The translations under genes and the position numbers were made by a program. This document shows positions 26,742-34,436 of a stretch of 34,442 nt of DNA, in pieces. Position 1 is the stretch's first letter. Each line of letters starts with the position of its first letter. The notes beneath the pieces were generated by a model. It searched no databases. It saw only the letters and a list, made by a program, of their open reading frames with translations, and was not told the origin of the DNA. The DNA is taken from positions 1 through 34,442 of the forward strand of contig UQBM01000021.1 of NCBI GenBank assembly GCA_900539265.1, given 5' to 3'. Source of the DNA: an uncultured Mollicutes bacterium. Its GTDB lineage: Bacteria; Bacillota_I; Bacilli_A; ML615J-28; CAG-313.

Positions 26742-29441
26742 ATGAAATATTTAACTGGGAATCAAATTAGACAATTATGGTTAGATTTTTTTAAAAGTAA
26801 AGATCATGAAATAATTCCAAGTGCTTCTCTTATTCCCAACAATGATCCTACTCTTTTATGGATTAATTCGGGCGTTGCTCCATTAAAAAAATATTTTGAT
26901 GGTCGGGTAAAACCATCAAATCCACGAATGTGCAATGCTCAAAAATCTATTAGAACGAATGATATTGAAAATGTAGGTAAGACAGCAAGACATCATACTT
27001 TTTTTGAGATGTTGGGTAATTTTTCAGTGGGGGATTATTTTCGTGAAGAAGCATTAACATGGGCTTACGAATTATTATTTTCAGAGAAATGGTATGGCTT
27101 TGATAAAAATGTTATTTATATTACTTACTATCCTAATGATACAGAAACTTATAATAAATGGTTATCATTAGGAATTGAAGAAGATCATTTAATTTCAATC
27201 AAAGATAATTTTTGGGAAATAGGTGAAGGACCATGTGGTCCTGATACTGAAATATTTTATGACCGAGGTGCAGAGTATGATCCAAATCACTTGGGAATTA
27301 AGATGTTAGAAGAAGATATTGAAAATGATCGCTATATTGAAATTTGGAATATTGTATTCAGTCAATATAATTCTACAAAAGGATTAGAACGCAATCAATA
27401 TCCTGAGCTACCAAGTAAAAATATTGATACAGGGAGTGGATTAGAAAGACTTGCATGTATTTTTCAACATACTAAAACCAATTACGAAACTGATTTATTT
27501 TTTCCAATGATAAAGTTTTTAGAGGAGTATACCAATCATTCATATGATGAAGAAGAATATCAGATGGCCTTTAGAGTAATAGTTGATCATATTAGAAGTG
27601 TAACATTTGCGATTGCAGATGGAGCATTACTTTCAAATGAAGGTCGAGGATATGTTTTAAGAAGAATTTTGCGTAGAGCTGTTCGATATGGAAAAATCCT
27701 TGGCATTCATCAACCATTCTTATATAAATTAGTATCAGTAGTTATTGATATAATGAAAGATTTTTATTCGTATTTAATTGATAAAAAAGCAATTATTGAA
27801 AAAATAATAAAAACTGAAGAAGAAAATTTTTTAAAAACTTTATCTACGGGTGAAAAAAAATTGGAAGAAATCTTACAAATTTCTAAAGATAAGATAGTAA
27901 GTGGAGAACACGCCTTTTTATTATATGATACTTTTGGTTTTCCTATTGAATTAACTGAGGAAATTTCTGAAGATAATGGTTTTAAAGTTGATTTAGAAGG
28001 GTTTAATATAGAACTAGCAAAACAAAAAGAACGAGCACGTGCATCTAGAGTTTCTAATCAATCAATGAATAATCAAAATGAAGAATATTTGAATTTTAAA
28101 TTAAAATCAACATTTATAGGTTATGAAACTCTTGATGCTAGTAGTCAAGTTATTGCTATTTTTAAAGACGGAAAGCAAGCTGAAAGCGCTAAGGGAGTTA
28201 TTCAATTAGTTTTAGATACTACACCATTTTATGCTGAAATGGGGGGACAAATTGGCGACCAAGGGAAGTTAACAATTGATGGTATGAATTTTGATGTCAT
28301 CAATACGATGAAATTACCTAATGGTCAACATTTACATATTGTTGATATGAAACAAACCAATATTCAGGTAGGTGATAGAGTTTTGGTATCCGTCAACTAT
28401 GAATTTAGAAAGGCGATATGCCAAAATCATTCTGCAACTCATTTATTAAATGAAGCTTTAAGAAAAGTATTAGGTGGACATGTTCTTCAACAAGGATCAC
28501 AAGTAACTAATGAAAATCTTCGATTTGATTTTAATCACTATGAAAATTTGACTACTAAGCAAATATTAGAGATTGAAAAAATGGTTAGAGATGTTATTGT
28601 TCAGGATTATCCCGTTTGTATTAGCCAAACTACGCTTGAACAAGCAAAAGAATTGGGTGCTCAAGCCATTTTTGGAGAAAAGTATGGTAATTTTGTGCGT
28701 TTAGTTGATATGCAGTTTAGTAAAGAGTTATGTGGTGGTACACATGTAAAAACAACTGGTGAAATAAAACAATTTGCTATTATTAGTATTGAATCAAAAG
28801 GATCAGGAATTTTTAGAATAGTGGCTGTGGCCAGTGATAATCTAATGGATGAAATTGAATTATCGATTAAAAATTTCAGAGATGAAATTTTAGATATAAT
28901 TTGTAAAATCGATAATTTATATCAAAAAGCTCTTGAAGAAGGATATAAATTAGTAAAGCCATCTATTAATTTACCAATTATTGTAGGCAGTTATCAAGAT
29001 ATTATTGCATACCGGATATGTAATGAAAATGCCAAAAAGGCTCAAAAAGAATTTGAAAAAAATTACGATAATTTAAAAAGATCTAATGAATCGTCTAATT
29101 ATAAAGAATTTGAATCAAAAATGTTTGAGTCATCATTTGGAAAAGTTTTAGTCGAAAAGGTTAGTAGATTTGATATTAATGTATTAAAAGATATTATTGA
29201 CAAAATTTCTAATGACATAGAAAAGGGTGTAATTTTCTTTGCGAATATAATTGATAATACTAAAATAGTTTTTATTGCGAAAAACAAAAATACTAATGTT
29301 AATTGTGGTATTTTGGTTAAAGAAGCTGCAATTAGAAGTGGTGGAAATGGTGGCGGTCGTGCAGATTTTGCACAATCTGGCGGTAAAGATGTGGACAAAG
29401 TTGATGAAGTTTTGGAATTTATTAAGGAACAATTACAATGA
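26742..29441 (+). CDS. alaS: Alanine-tRNA ligase
   Basis: Charges tRNA-Ala and hydrolyses mischarged Ser/Gly-tRNA-Ala. The 899-aa protein has the class II catalytic core (opening segment to about 360, with NSGVAPLKKYFDGR and RHHTFFEMLGNFS), a tRNA-recognition region, and the editing domain with HSATH (His563, His567) and CGGTH (Cys664, His668). A C-Ala domain ends in SGGNGGGRADFAQSGG. The gene is complete. It is controlled by the T-box leader upstream, with a GAGGT ribosome site. Its TGA stop overlaps the ATG of ruvX (ATGA), so the two are translationally coupled and TGA must be read as a stop. Confidence 0.97.
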   Translation: MKYLTGNQIRQLWLDFFKSKDHEIIPSASLIPNNDPTLLWINSGVAPLKKYFDGRVKPSNPRMCNAQKSIRTNDIENVGKTARHHTFFEMLGNFSVGDYFREEALTWAYELLFSEKWYGFDKNVIYITYYPNDTETYNKWLSLGIEEDHLISIKDNFWEIGEGPCGPDTEIFYDRGAEYDPNHLGIKMLEEDIENDRYIEIWNIVFSQYNSTKGLERNQYPELPSKNIDTGSGLERLACIFQHTKTNYETDLFFPMIKFLEEYTNHSYDEEEYQMAFRVIVDHIRSVTFAIADGALLSNEGRGYVLRRILRRAVRYGKILGIHQPFLYKLVSVVIDIMKDFYSYLIDKKAIIEKIIKTEEENFLKTLSTGEKKLEEILQISKDKIVSGEHAFLLYDTFGFPIELTEEISEDNGFKVDLEGFNIELAKQKERARASRVSNQSMNNQNEEYLNFKLKSTFIGYETLDASSQVIAIFKDGKQAESAKGVIQLVLDTTPFYAEMGGQIGDQGKLTIDGMNFDVINTMKLPNGQHLHIVDMKQTNIQVGDRVLVSVNYEFRKAICQNHSATHLLNEALRKVLGGHVLQQGSQVTNENLRFDFNHYENLTTKQILEIEKMVRDVIVQDYPVCISQTTLEQAKELGAQAIFGEKYGNFVRLVDMQFSKELCGGTHVKTTGEIKQFAIISIESKGSGIFRIVAVASDNLMDEIELSIKNFRDEILDIICKIDNLYQKALEEGYKLVKPSINLPIIVGSYQDIIAYRICNENAKKAQKEFEKNYDNLKRSNESSNYKEFESKMFESSFGKVLVEKVSRFDINVLKDIIDKISNDIEKGVIFFANIIDNTKIVFIAKNKNTNVNCGILVKEAAIRSGGNGGGRADFAQSGGKDVDKVDEVLEFIKEQLQ

Positions 29442-29866
29442 GATATATTGGATTAGATTTAGGAAATAGAACATGTGGAGTTGCTATTAGTGATTCAATG
29501 GGAATTATTGCAACATCTATTACAACCATTCATTTTAGAGAAAAAGATTTGCAAAAATGTTTAGAATATGTTAAAATGTATATTGCTGATAGAAGAGTAG
29601 AAAAAATAGTATTAGGGTTACCTAAAAATATGAATGGAACTTTAGGTCCCCAATCAGAATATGTTTTAGAATTTAAAAAGATGCTAGAAGAAACCACTAA
29701 TCTAGAGGTCATTTTATTTGATGAACGTTTATCAACTGTTGAAGTAACTAAAATTATGATATCAGCCGATTGGAGTAGGAAAAAAAGAAAATCTAAAGTT
29801 GATACTTTATCGGCAACTTTAATTTTACAATCCTACTTAGATAGTATAAAAAATAAAGGAGAATAA
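29438..29866 (+). CDS. ruvX: Putative Holliday junction resolvase / pre-16S rRNA nuclease YqgF
   Basis: An RNase H-fold nuclease, essential in many bacteria for 16S rRNA 5'-end maturation and also called a Holliday junction resolvase. The 142-aa protein shows the three acidic sites: Asp7 in GLDLGNRTCGVA, Glu96 in FDERLST and Asp122 in KVDTLSA, plus GLPKNMNGT. It starts within the alaS stop (4-nt overlap). In Bacillus a small UPF0297 gene separates alaS from this gene; here there is none. Confidence 0.93.
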   Translation: MRYIGLDLGNRTCGVAISDSMGIIATSITTIHFREKDLQKCLEYVKMYIADRRVEKIVLGLPKNMNGTLGPQSEYVLEFKKMLEETTNLEVILFDERLSTVEVTKIMISADWSRKKRKSKVDTLSATLILQSYLDSIKNKGE

Positions 29867-29868
29867 AT

Positions 29869-30204
29869 ATGAGTAATCAAAATCCAATTGATGGACAACT
29901 TACAATTATCGATGCTGAAGGCAATGAAAAATTGTGTCAAATTTTATTTACATTAGACTCTGAGGAATTTAATAAAAAATATGTTGTATTTTATGAAATT
30001 TCGACTCTTGGCGATTCTGATGATGACTCTGAAATCCCATTAATGGCTGCTAGTTATGTGGAAAATGATAATGGTGAGGGAGAATTATCGGAAATTGAGA
30101 CTGATGAAGAATGGGCTTTTATTGAAGCAGCAGTAAATGATTTTGATTCGCAATGTTCTGGTGATTGTAGTGAATGCGAAGAAGATTGCGAAAACCAAGA
30201 TTAA
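29869..30204 (+). CDS. DUF1292 family protein (YrzB-like) with Cys-rich tail
   Basis: A small acidic cytoplasmic protein (111 aa) starting 2 bp after ruvX with a ribosome site AAAGGAG. The first 95 residues match DUF1292: a strand-rich start with TIIDAEGNEKLCQILFTL, then YVVFYEI and a YVENDNGEGELSEIETDEEW section. The family is widespread next to alaS and ruvX in Firmicutes but has no settled function. The last 17 residues are acidic and carry four cysteines spaced C-x3-C-x2-C-x3-C, which could bind a metal ion. Confidence 0.88.
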   Translation: MSNQNPIDGQLTIIDAEGNEKLCQILFTLDSEEFNKKYVVFYEISTLGDSDDDSEIPLMAASYVENDNGEGELSEIETDEEWAFIEAAVNDFDSQCSGDCSECEEDCENQD

Positions 30205-30566
30205 ACTAATTTAATAAATAAAACTAAATTTGTAATAGTGTTAACAAAAGAAATATTTTCTTTAGTTGACATTTTTCTATTGCTTTTTAATTTAAATAGT
30301 ATTATAAGAGAAAAAATTAAAAAATATTTTAACAATTAGTATAAAAGATGATATACATTAAATATAAATAGGAAAGATTAAATCACTAGATAAATTAAAA
30401 GAAGTAATATACTACTATATTTATTGTTAGAATAAGTTTAAAATTCAGCTGAAATTAAAAAACTAAGCACTATATTCAATAGTGCTTAGTTTTTTAATAA
30501 TTCTAAAGTATTAATTTTTTTATAATTACTTTATTTAATAATCATTATTGCTATTATAATTATGTT
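30205..30566. other. Intergenic region of 362 bp, no gene seen
   Basis: No credible reading frame on either strand. It holds a perfect TTGACA at 30266-30271 but only poor -10 candidates (taattt 16 bp downstream). Very AT-rich sequence follows, then the bidirectional terminator at 30457-30495. A short untranslated transcript from the TTGACA box to the terminator is possible. Otherwise this is a long 3' region of the alaS operon. Confidence 0.5.
30457..30495. terminator. Bidirectional terminator between convergent operons
   Basis: A perfect 17-bp stem (30457-30473 with 30479-30495) with a 5-nt loop. The arms end in A6 and T6, so it works in both directions, for the alaS operon on the plus strand and the tmcAL-mrp operon on the minus strand. 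Confidence 0.92.
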
Positions 30567-31577
30567 TTATAAATTATTTTCACATTTAAATATAATAAAA
30601 TCTACTATTTCATCAAATACTTTACCTTGAGGTTCTGTTATTTCAAATAAATCTTGATGGTATAATGGTTGACCAATTGGTATTTGTGCAATAAATTCTG
30701 TTTCTAGATCTTTTGCAACATTGATACCTCCATCTTTTCCGAAAATATTCTCATGCTCACCATTTATTGGATTAATATAGTATGACATGTTTTCTACAAC
30801 ACCTAATATTTCATGGCCTAAAGTTTTAGCCGCGTGACCTGCCTTAATTGCGACATGACTAGCGGAAGGATGTGGGGTTGTAACGAGAATCATTTTAGCT
30901 TGCGGAATAATGGATTTAATATCAAGAGTAATATCGCCAGTTCCAGGTGGAAAATCTACAATAATATATTGGGTATCATCTTGCCACTTGACATCGTAGA
31001 AGAAATGAGAAATCATACTATTTAACATACCACCACGCCAAATCACTGGTTGACCAGGATTTGTGAAAAATTCGGTAGAAATGATTTCAATGCCATCTTT
31101 TTCAATGGGAAGAATTTTTTTATTTTCATCAAATTTGGGATTTTCATGAGGAATTTCAAAAATAGTTGGAAGACTCGAACCATATACATCAGCATCAATC
31201 ACGCCGACTTTTATATTTCTTTTTGCCATTCGATAGGCAATATTTGCGGCAACCGAACTTTTGCCCACACCACCTTTACCACTTATGATTCCAATGAAAT
31301 GAATTGGTTTTTGGGTAATACTACCAAAAATTTTTGATTCTTCTAATTGTAATTGTAATCCTGAAAAACCACCATCAATTTTTACTGTTCTAGCAATATC
31401 ACGTCGAAATTTTTTTTCATTTTCTCCTCCCAAACGCCCCATAGCAATTTTTAAAATGACTAAATCTTTTTCTTCATCATAACTTATATGTTTAAGAGAA
31501 TCAGTCTCACCGATTGTCATTTCATTTGAGGGATCAATTAATTGATTAAGCATCACTTTTAATTCAGATAAGTTCAT
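30567..31577 (-). CDS. Mrp/NBP35 family P-loop ATPase (ApbC/SalA-like), lacking the CxxC motif
   Basis: A cytoplasmic ATPase of the MinD/Mrp group, linked to Fe-S cluster handling (ApbC) or, in Bacillus, to gene regulation (SalA). With the start at ATG 31577 it is 336 aa. This ATG has an agaaagga site 8 nt upstream and starts 1 bp after the tmcAL stop. A longer start at 31613 would overlap tmcAL by 35 nt without need. The N-terminal ~80 residues form the MIP18/DUF59 domain (LNQLIDPSNEMTIGE). The ATPase has the deviant Walker A SGKGGVGKSS (99-108) and DFPPGTGD. After ENMS (262-265) canonical ApbC has the cluster-ligating CxxC; here there is no Cys. This agrees with SalA-type members of Bacilli, so a regulatory role is as likely as a cluster-carrier role. 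Confidence 0.88.
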   Translation of the reverse strand: MNLSELKVMLNQLIDPSNEMTIGETDSLKHISYDEEKDLVILKIAMGRLGGENEKKFRRDIARTVKIDGGFSGLQLQLEESKIFGSITQKPIHFIGIISGKGGVGKSSVAANIAYRMAKRNIKVGVIDADVYGSSLPTIFEIPHENPKFDENKKILPIEKDGIEIISTEFFTNPGQPVIWRGGMLNSMISHFFYDVKWQDDTQYIIVDFPPGTGDITLDIKSIIPQAKMILVTTPHPSASHVAIKAGHAAKTLGHEILGVVENMSYYINPINGEHENIFGKDGGINVAKDLETEFIAQIPIGQPLYHQDLFEITEPQGKVFDEIVDFIIFKCENNL

Positions 31578-31578
31578 T

Positions 31579-32739
31579 TTATGTATCCTTTCTAATTGGT
31601 AATTTAAATTCATTTTGATATAAATCTTTTTTTGATGAAATTATTTGGTATAATTTAGTTGCATTTAATTCATAGTTGAGAATCTTTTTAATTGATACAT
31701 CAAAATTATTGTTATTTTGTATTTCTTTTGGACTAGCAAAAATTAATTCTTTGTGTTTTTTAGGTAGACTATGAAGATACTTAATGCCTTGATTATTCAT
31801 ACCTAAAATTCTTACATATTGATTACACTTGATCTCATTAGTATCTAAAAGAGTATGTAACATACAACGATTTAAGGATGAAACTGTATATTTTTTATTT
31901 TTAATACTAGTTTGTAGTGTTTGTAAATTATTGGTGAAATCACCATTATTTCTAATATAATTATTCATACCTTCTTTAAAACCAAAATAGGTAGAAGTAA
32001 TTGTATCGCAAACAGTATATTGATATTGCAATAATGTAAAAAGTTTAGATTCAGCTTTATTCAAATTGATAATATTATTTTTATGATAGGGGAGATAATT
32101 TGTGATATCTTCATTATTTTTTAGTAAAGTTCTAAGAGAAGTAGCACTGGCAATTTTAGTTGTTGGAATAGTATCATAATAATTATTATATAGTCTTTGA
32201 ATTGTATGATAATTAATTGAATAGTTATTATCAATAATGGATTTAATATACTGAAAACCAAGTGTAAAGTTTGGCATATTAATAATATCAATTTCTTCTT
32301 TTGAGAAGTTTGAAGAATCTAACATTTTATTCATTATTTGTTTTTTACTATAAGCTTTGGACCTATTGATATGAGTTTGTTGTTTAGAAATAAAATCATA
32401 AAATTTATGATATAAGGAGATATTTGTTGTTTCACTACCAAAGGCAAGATCAGTTATTTTTAATAAGTTTAAAATATCAATACAATTTTTTGCAAAATAA
32501 TCTGCACTTTGAACACCTAAAATAAAGGGAAGTTCTAAAACAATATCAATTTCGTTTTCTAGTAAAAGATTAGTTTTGGTAAATTTGTCTAAGAGAGAAA
32601 TTTCACCACGCATTGTAAAAGAAGTTGACATAATAGCAACAATTAAGTCAGGCTTATATATTTTTTTAATTTCACTAATAAAATATTGATGGCCATAGTG
32701 GAGAGGATTGGCCTCTAAAATAATTCCAAATATTTTCAT
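31579..32739 (-). CDS. tmcAL: tRNA(Met) cytidine acetate ligase (TmcAL/YlbM-like)
   Basis: Makes N4-acetylcytidine at the wobble base of elongator tRNA-Met using acetate and ATP. The 386-aa protein has the nucleotidyltransferase start GIILEANPLHYGHQ with the HxGH site (His14, His17), then MSTSFTMRGE, ELPFILGVQSADYFA and AFGSET, all in the family order. The later part (SATSLRTLL) matches the region after the catalytic domain. Its ribosome site is agaaaggt, and a strong promoter with an extended -10 lies about 25 bp upstream. The mrp gene begins 1 bp after its stop, so the two form an operon. The call rests on similarity to YlbM; the acetyl-ligase role is known for the Bacillus protein. Confidence 0.9.
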   Translation of the reverse strand: MKIFGIILEANPLHYGHQYFISEIKKIYKPDLIVAIMSTSFTMRGEISLLDKFTKTNLLLENEIDIVLELPFILGVQSADYFAKNCIDILNLLKITDLAFGSETTNISLYHKFYDFISKQQTHINRSKAYSKKQIMNKMLDSSNFSKEEIDIINMPNFTLGFQYIKSIIDNNYSINYHTIQRLYNNYYDTIPTTKIASATSLRTLLKNNEDITNYLPYHKNNIINLNKAESKLFTLLQYQYTVCDTITSTYFGFKEGMNNYIRNNGDFTNNLQTLQTSIKNKKYTVSSLNRCMLHTLLDTNEIKCNQYVRILGMNNQGIKYLHSLPKKHKELIFASPKEIQNNNNFDVSIKKILNYELNATKLYQIISSKKDLYQNEFKLPIRKDT

Positions 32740-32760
32740 AAAAATTTACCTTTCTAAAAT

Positions 32761-32789
32761 ATTATACCAAAAAGAGCCATATTTTGCAA
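32761..32789 (-). promoter_or_regulatory. Promoter of the tmcAL-mrp operon
   Basis: On the minus strand, TTGCAA (32784-32789), a 17-bp spacer and TATAAT (32761-32766), with TGG before the -10. The -35 region overlaps the upstream part of the divergent promoter for the thioredoxin-like gene. Confidence 0.75.
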
Positions 32790-32797
32790 CTAAATGA

Positions 32798-32806
32798 TGG
32801 TATAAT
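32798..32806 (+). promoter_or_regulatory. Extended -10 promoter of the thioredoxin-like gene
   Basis: TGGTATAAT with the -10 at 32801-32806, 20 bp before the ATG. No good -35 is seen. Only 34 bp separate this -10 from the divergent -10 of tmcAL, so polymerase binding at one should hinder the other. Confidence 0.55.
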
Positions 32807-32825
32807 TTCCTTTGAGGTGAATAAG

Positions 32826-33137
32826 ATGTATTTATATGTATTAGATCAAAAAAGTTTCAACAAATTAAATAAAGAAAATAATACCGTTATTATTGGGGTT
32901 TATGAAGAAAATTGTACAATTAGTATGTTATTTAAAGGAATGATGAGGCAACTTCGAAAAGTAATGAGTAGAGATATTATTTTTGGTATAATGGAAAAAC
33001 ACGAATATGAAAAAACTTTTCATTTAAATAGTGTAAAAATATATCCCAAAATTGTGTTATTTAAAGATGGTGAAAAAATAAAGGTTATTGATGGATTTCA
33101 AAATTATCAAAATGTATATGAACAATTAGCTTTATAG
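32826..33137 (+). CDS. Thioredoxin-fold protein with a CxxS site
   Basis: A 103-aa cytoplasmic protein with the thioredoxin order of elements: a VIIGVYEENCTIS strand and active-site turn, a helix, then IYPKIVLFKDGEKIKVIDGF with a likely cis-proline at Pro74 and a closing helix. The usual CxxC is replaced by Cys30-Thr-Ile-Ser33, so it could form a mixed disulphide but not a normal dithiol cycle. The start ATG at 32826 has GAGGTG 6 nt upstream. A longer frame beginning at TTG 32784 would start inside the divergent promoter and is rejected. Its last codons lie in the terminator stem. The overall fold assignment is moderate because similarity is low. Confidence 0.65.
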   Translation: MYLYVLDQKSFNKLNKENNTVIIGVYEENCTISMLFKGMMRQLRKVMSRDIIFGIMEKHEYEKTFHLNSVKIYPKIVLFKDGEKIKVIDGFQNYQNVYEQLAL

Positions 33138-33155
33138 GTTAATTGTTCATTTTTT
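33119..33155 (+). terminator. Terminator overlapping the end of the thioredoxin-like gene
   Basis: Arms tgaacaatta (33119-33128) and taattgttca (33140-33149) pair perfectly around an 11-nt loop and run into six T. The left arm encodes the last residues of the protein. Confidence 0.75.
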
Positions 33156-33164
33156 CAAAATTTG

Positions 33165-33173
33165 TGCTATAAT
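33165..33173 (+). promoter_or_regulatory. Extended -10 promoter before the RND remnant
   Basis: TGCTATAAT with the -10 at 33168-33173, 36 bp before the ATG at 33209. The -35 region is poor. Confidence 0.5.
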
Positions 33174-33208
33174 TATAATAAGTTTATTATTTGGATGAGG
33201 AGAAAAAT

Positions 33209-34390
33209 ATGAATATAATTAAATCTATAATAAAAACGCCACTAACCATATGTATGACTATTATTTTAATCATTTTTTTAGAAATATTATCTATAGTTAA
33301 AATACCTGTAAAGTTATTACCTGATTTGAATATCCCTTTTTTAGGTATTACAATAATCTATCCTAGTGCTAGGTTAGATGTAGTAGAAACGGATGTAACA
33401 ACTAAAATAGAAGAGGGTATTAAAAATATATCTGGCATTACTGAAACTAAAACTTATTCTATAGAGAATGCTTCAATTGTAATATTAGATTTTGAATTTG
33501 ACACCAATTTAAATGAGAAAATGAATGAAATTAAAGATGCTCTTAGCAAGATCAAATTGCCTACTAATTGTGAAGAACCAACCATTAGTATGGTTGATTT
33601 TAATGCTAGTGCGGTTGTTAATATTTTTTTAGATAATGCTGCAATAAATAAAATCAATGAGATACAAGATTAGTCAGTAAATTAGTACCAATTGATGGAG
33701 TTAGAAGTGTTGAGATAAAAAGGTTTAGAGGCTATCAGTCTGCTAATTGTAAATGAATTAAGTAAAAGTCAATTGGATATTCCACTTGGTACAATTATTG
33801 AAAATGGTTATAATATTGCGATTAGAAATGAAAGCAAAGTAACTTCAGTTAAGGATTTAGCAAATATAAAAATTGAAATACACTTAGGAAATGACAAATG
33901 GGAAAACTTTGAAACATGTAATGATTTAATTATAAAATTTGAAAAAATGACAGTCACTGAGGAAGAAGAATTTTTTTCGCTTTGTCAATTAAATAATTTT
34001 TTATATAATTATTTATTTTCCCATACACTTGATGAAGTAAATAATTTTAAAAGTACTATATTATTATTTAAAACACTTATAGATTCGACAACGGATGAGA
34101 ATTGGAATCCACAAAAATATCAAGAACTTTTAAAGCAATCATTAGATATTGAAGTAAGTAGTTGTTTTATCACTTACATTTTCTCTAGTTGTGGCAATTT
34201 TTATAATACCAATATTATTTGTATTATTTTATAAAAAAAGGGATGAAATGTAGGAGTTACTACTAGTAAAAAAAGAGTTATGAATAAAATCGAGGTCAAA
34301 TATGGAAATTTTCTAAAAAAGGCTCTTCATAAAAAATTTTTTGTAATTATTTTTAGTGTTCTAATCTTTCTTACAAGTGGTATAGGTTGA
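33209..34390 (+). pseudogene. Decayed RND (AcrB/SwrC-like) efflux permease
   Basis: A remnant of a transporter normally about 1000 aa or longer. Segment 1 (33209-33670) is a clean RND start: a first helix, then LLPDLNIPFLGITIIYP and an FEFDTNLNEKMNEIKDAL section. A TAG follows at 33671. The homology resumes one frame over as KLVPIDGVRSVEIK from 33673. It shifts back by about 33722 (NELSKSQLDIPLGTI) after an apparent deletion. It shifts again near 34167, where a helix ending ILFVLFYKKRDEM is readable. A last piece, 34253-34390, holds a basic stretch and another helix. The start still has a good site (GAGGAG 6 nt before the ATG) and a promoter. At least four breaks and large missing parts exclude a working pump; the first 154 codons could still be translated. 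Confidence 0.8.
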
Positions 34391-34401
34391 AATGATAAAA
34401 T

Positions 34402-34436
34402 AAACGTAGACACAAAAGAAACGTGTCTGCGTTTTT
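34402..34436 (+). terminator. Terminator after the RND remnant
   Basis: Arms aaacgtagacac (34402-34413) and gtgtctgcgttt (34423-34434) form a 12-bp stem with one G-U pair and a 9-nt loop, ending in a T-run. An A-rich left flank may let it work from the other side as well. Confidence 0.85.

Noticed and set aside
29099..29432. Two open frames antisense to the end of alaS
   Set aside because: They lie opposite the conserved C-Ala coding region and have no start signals.
31050..31337. 95-codon frame on the plus strand inside mrp
   Set aside because: Antisense to the conserved Walker A and switch regions of the ATPase; no ribosome site or recognisable domain.
33773..34234. Separate 153-aa gene starting at TTG
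   Set aside because: Its N-terminal part continues RND porter-domain homology upstream of the TTG, and its C-terminal part is the wrong frame of an RND helix. It is a piece of the pseudogene.
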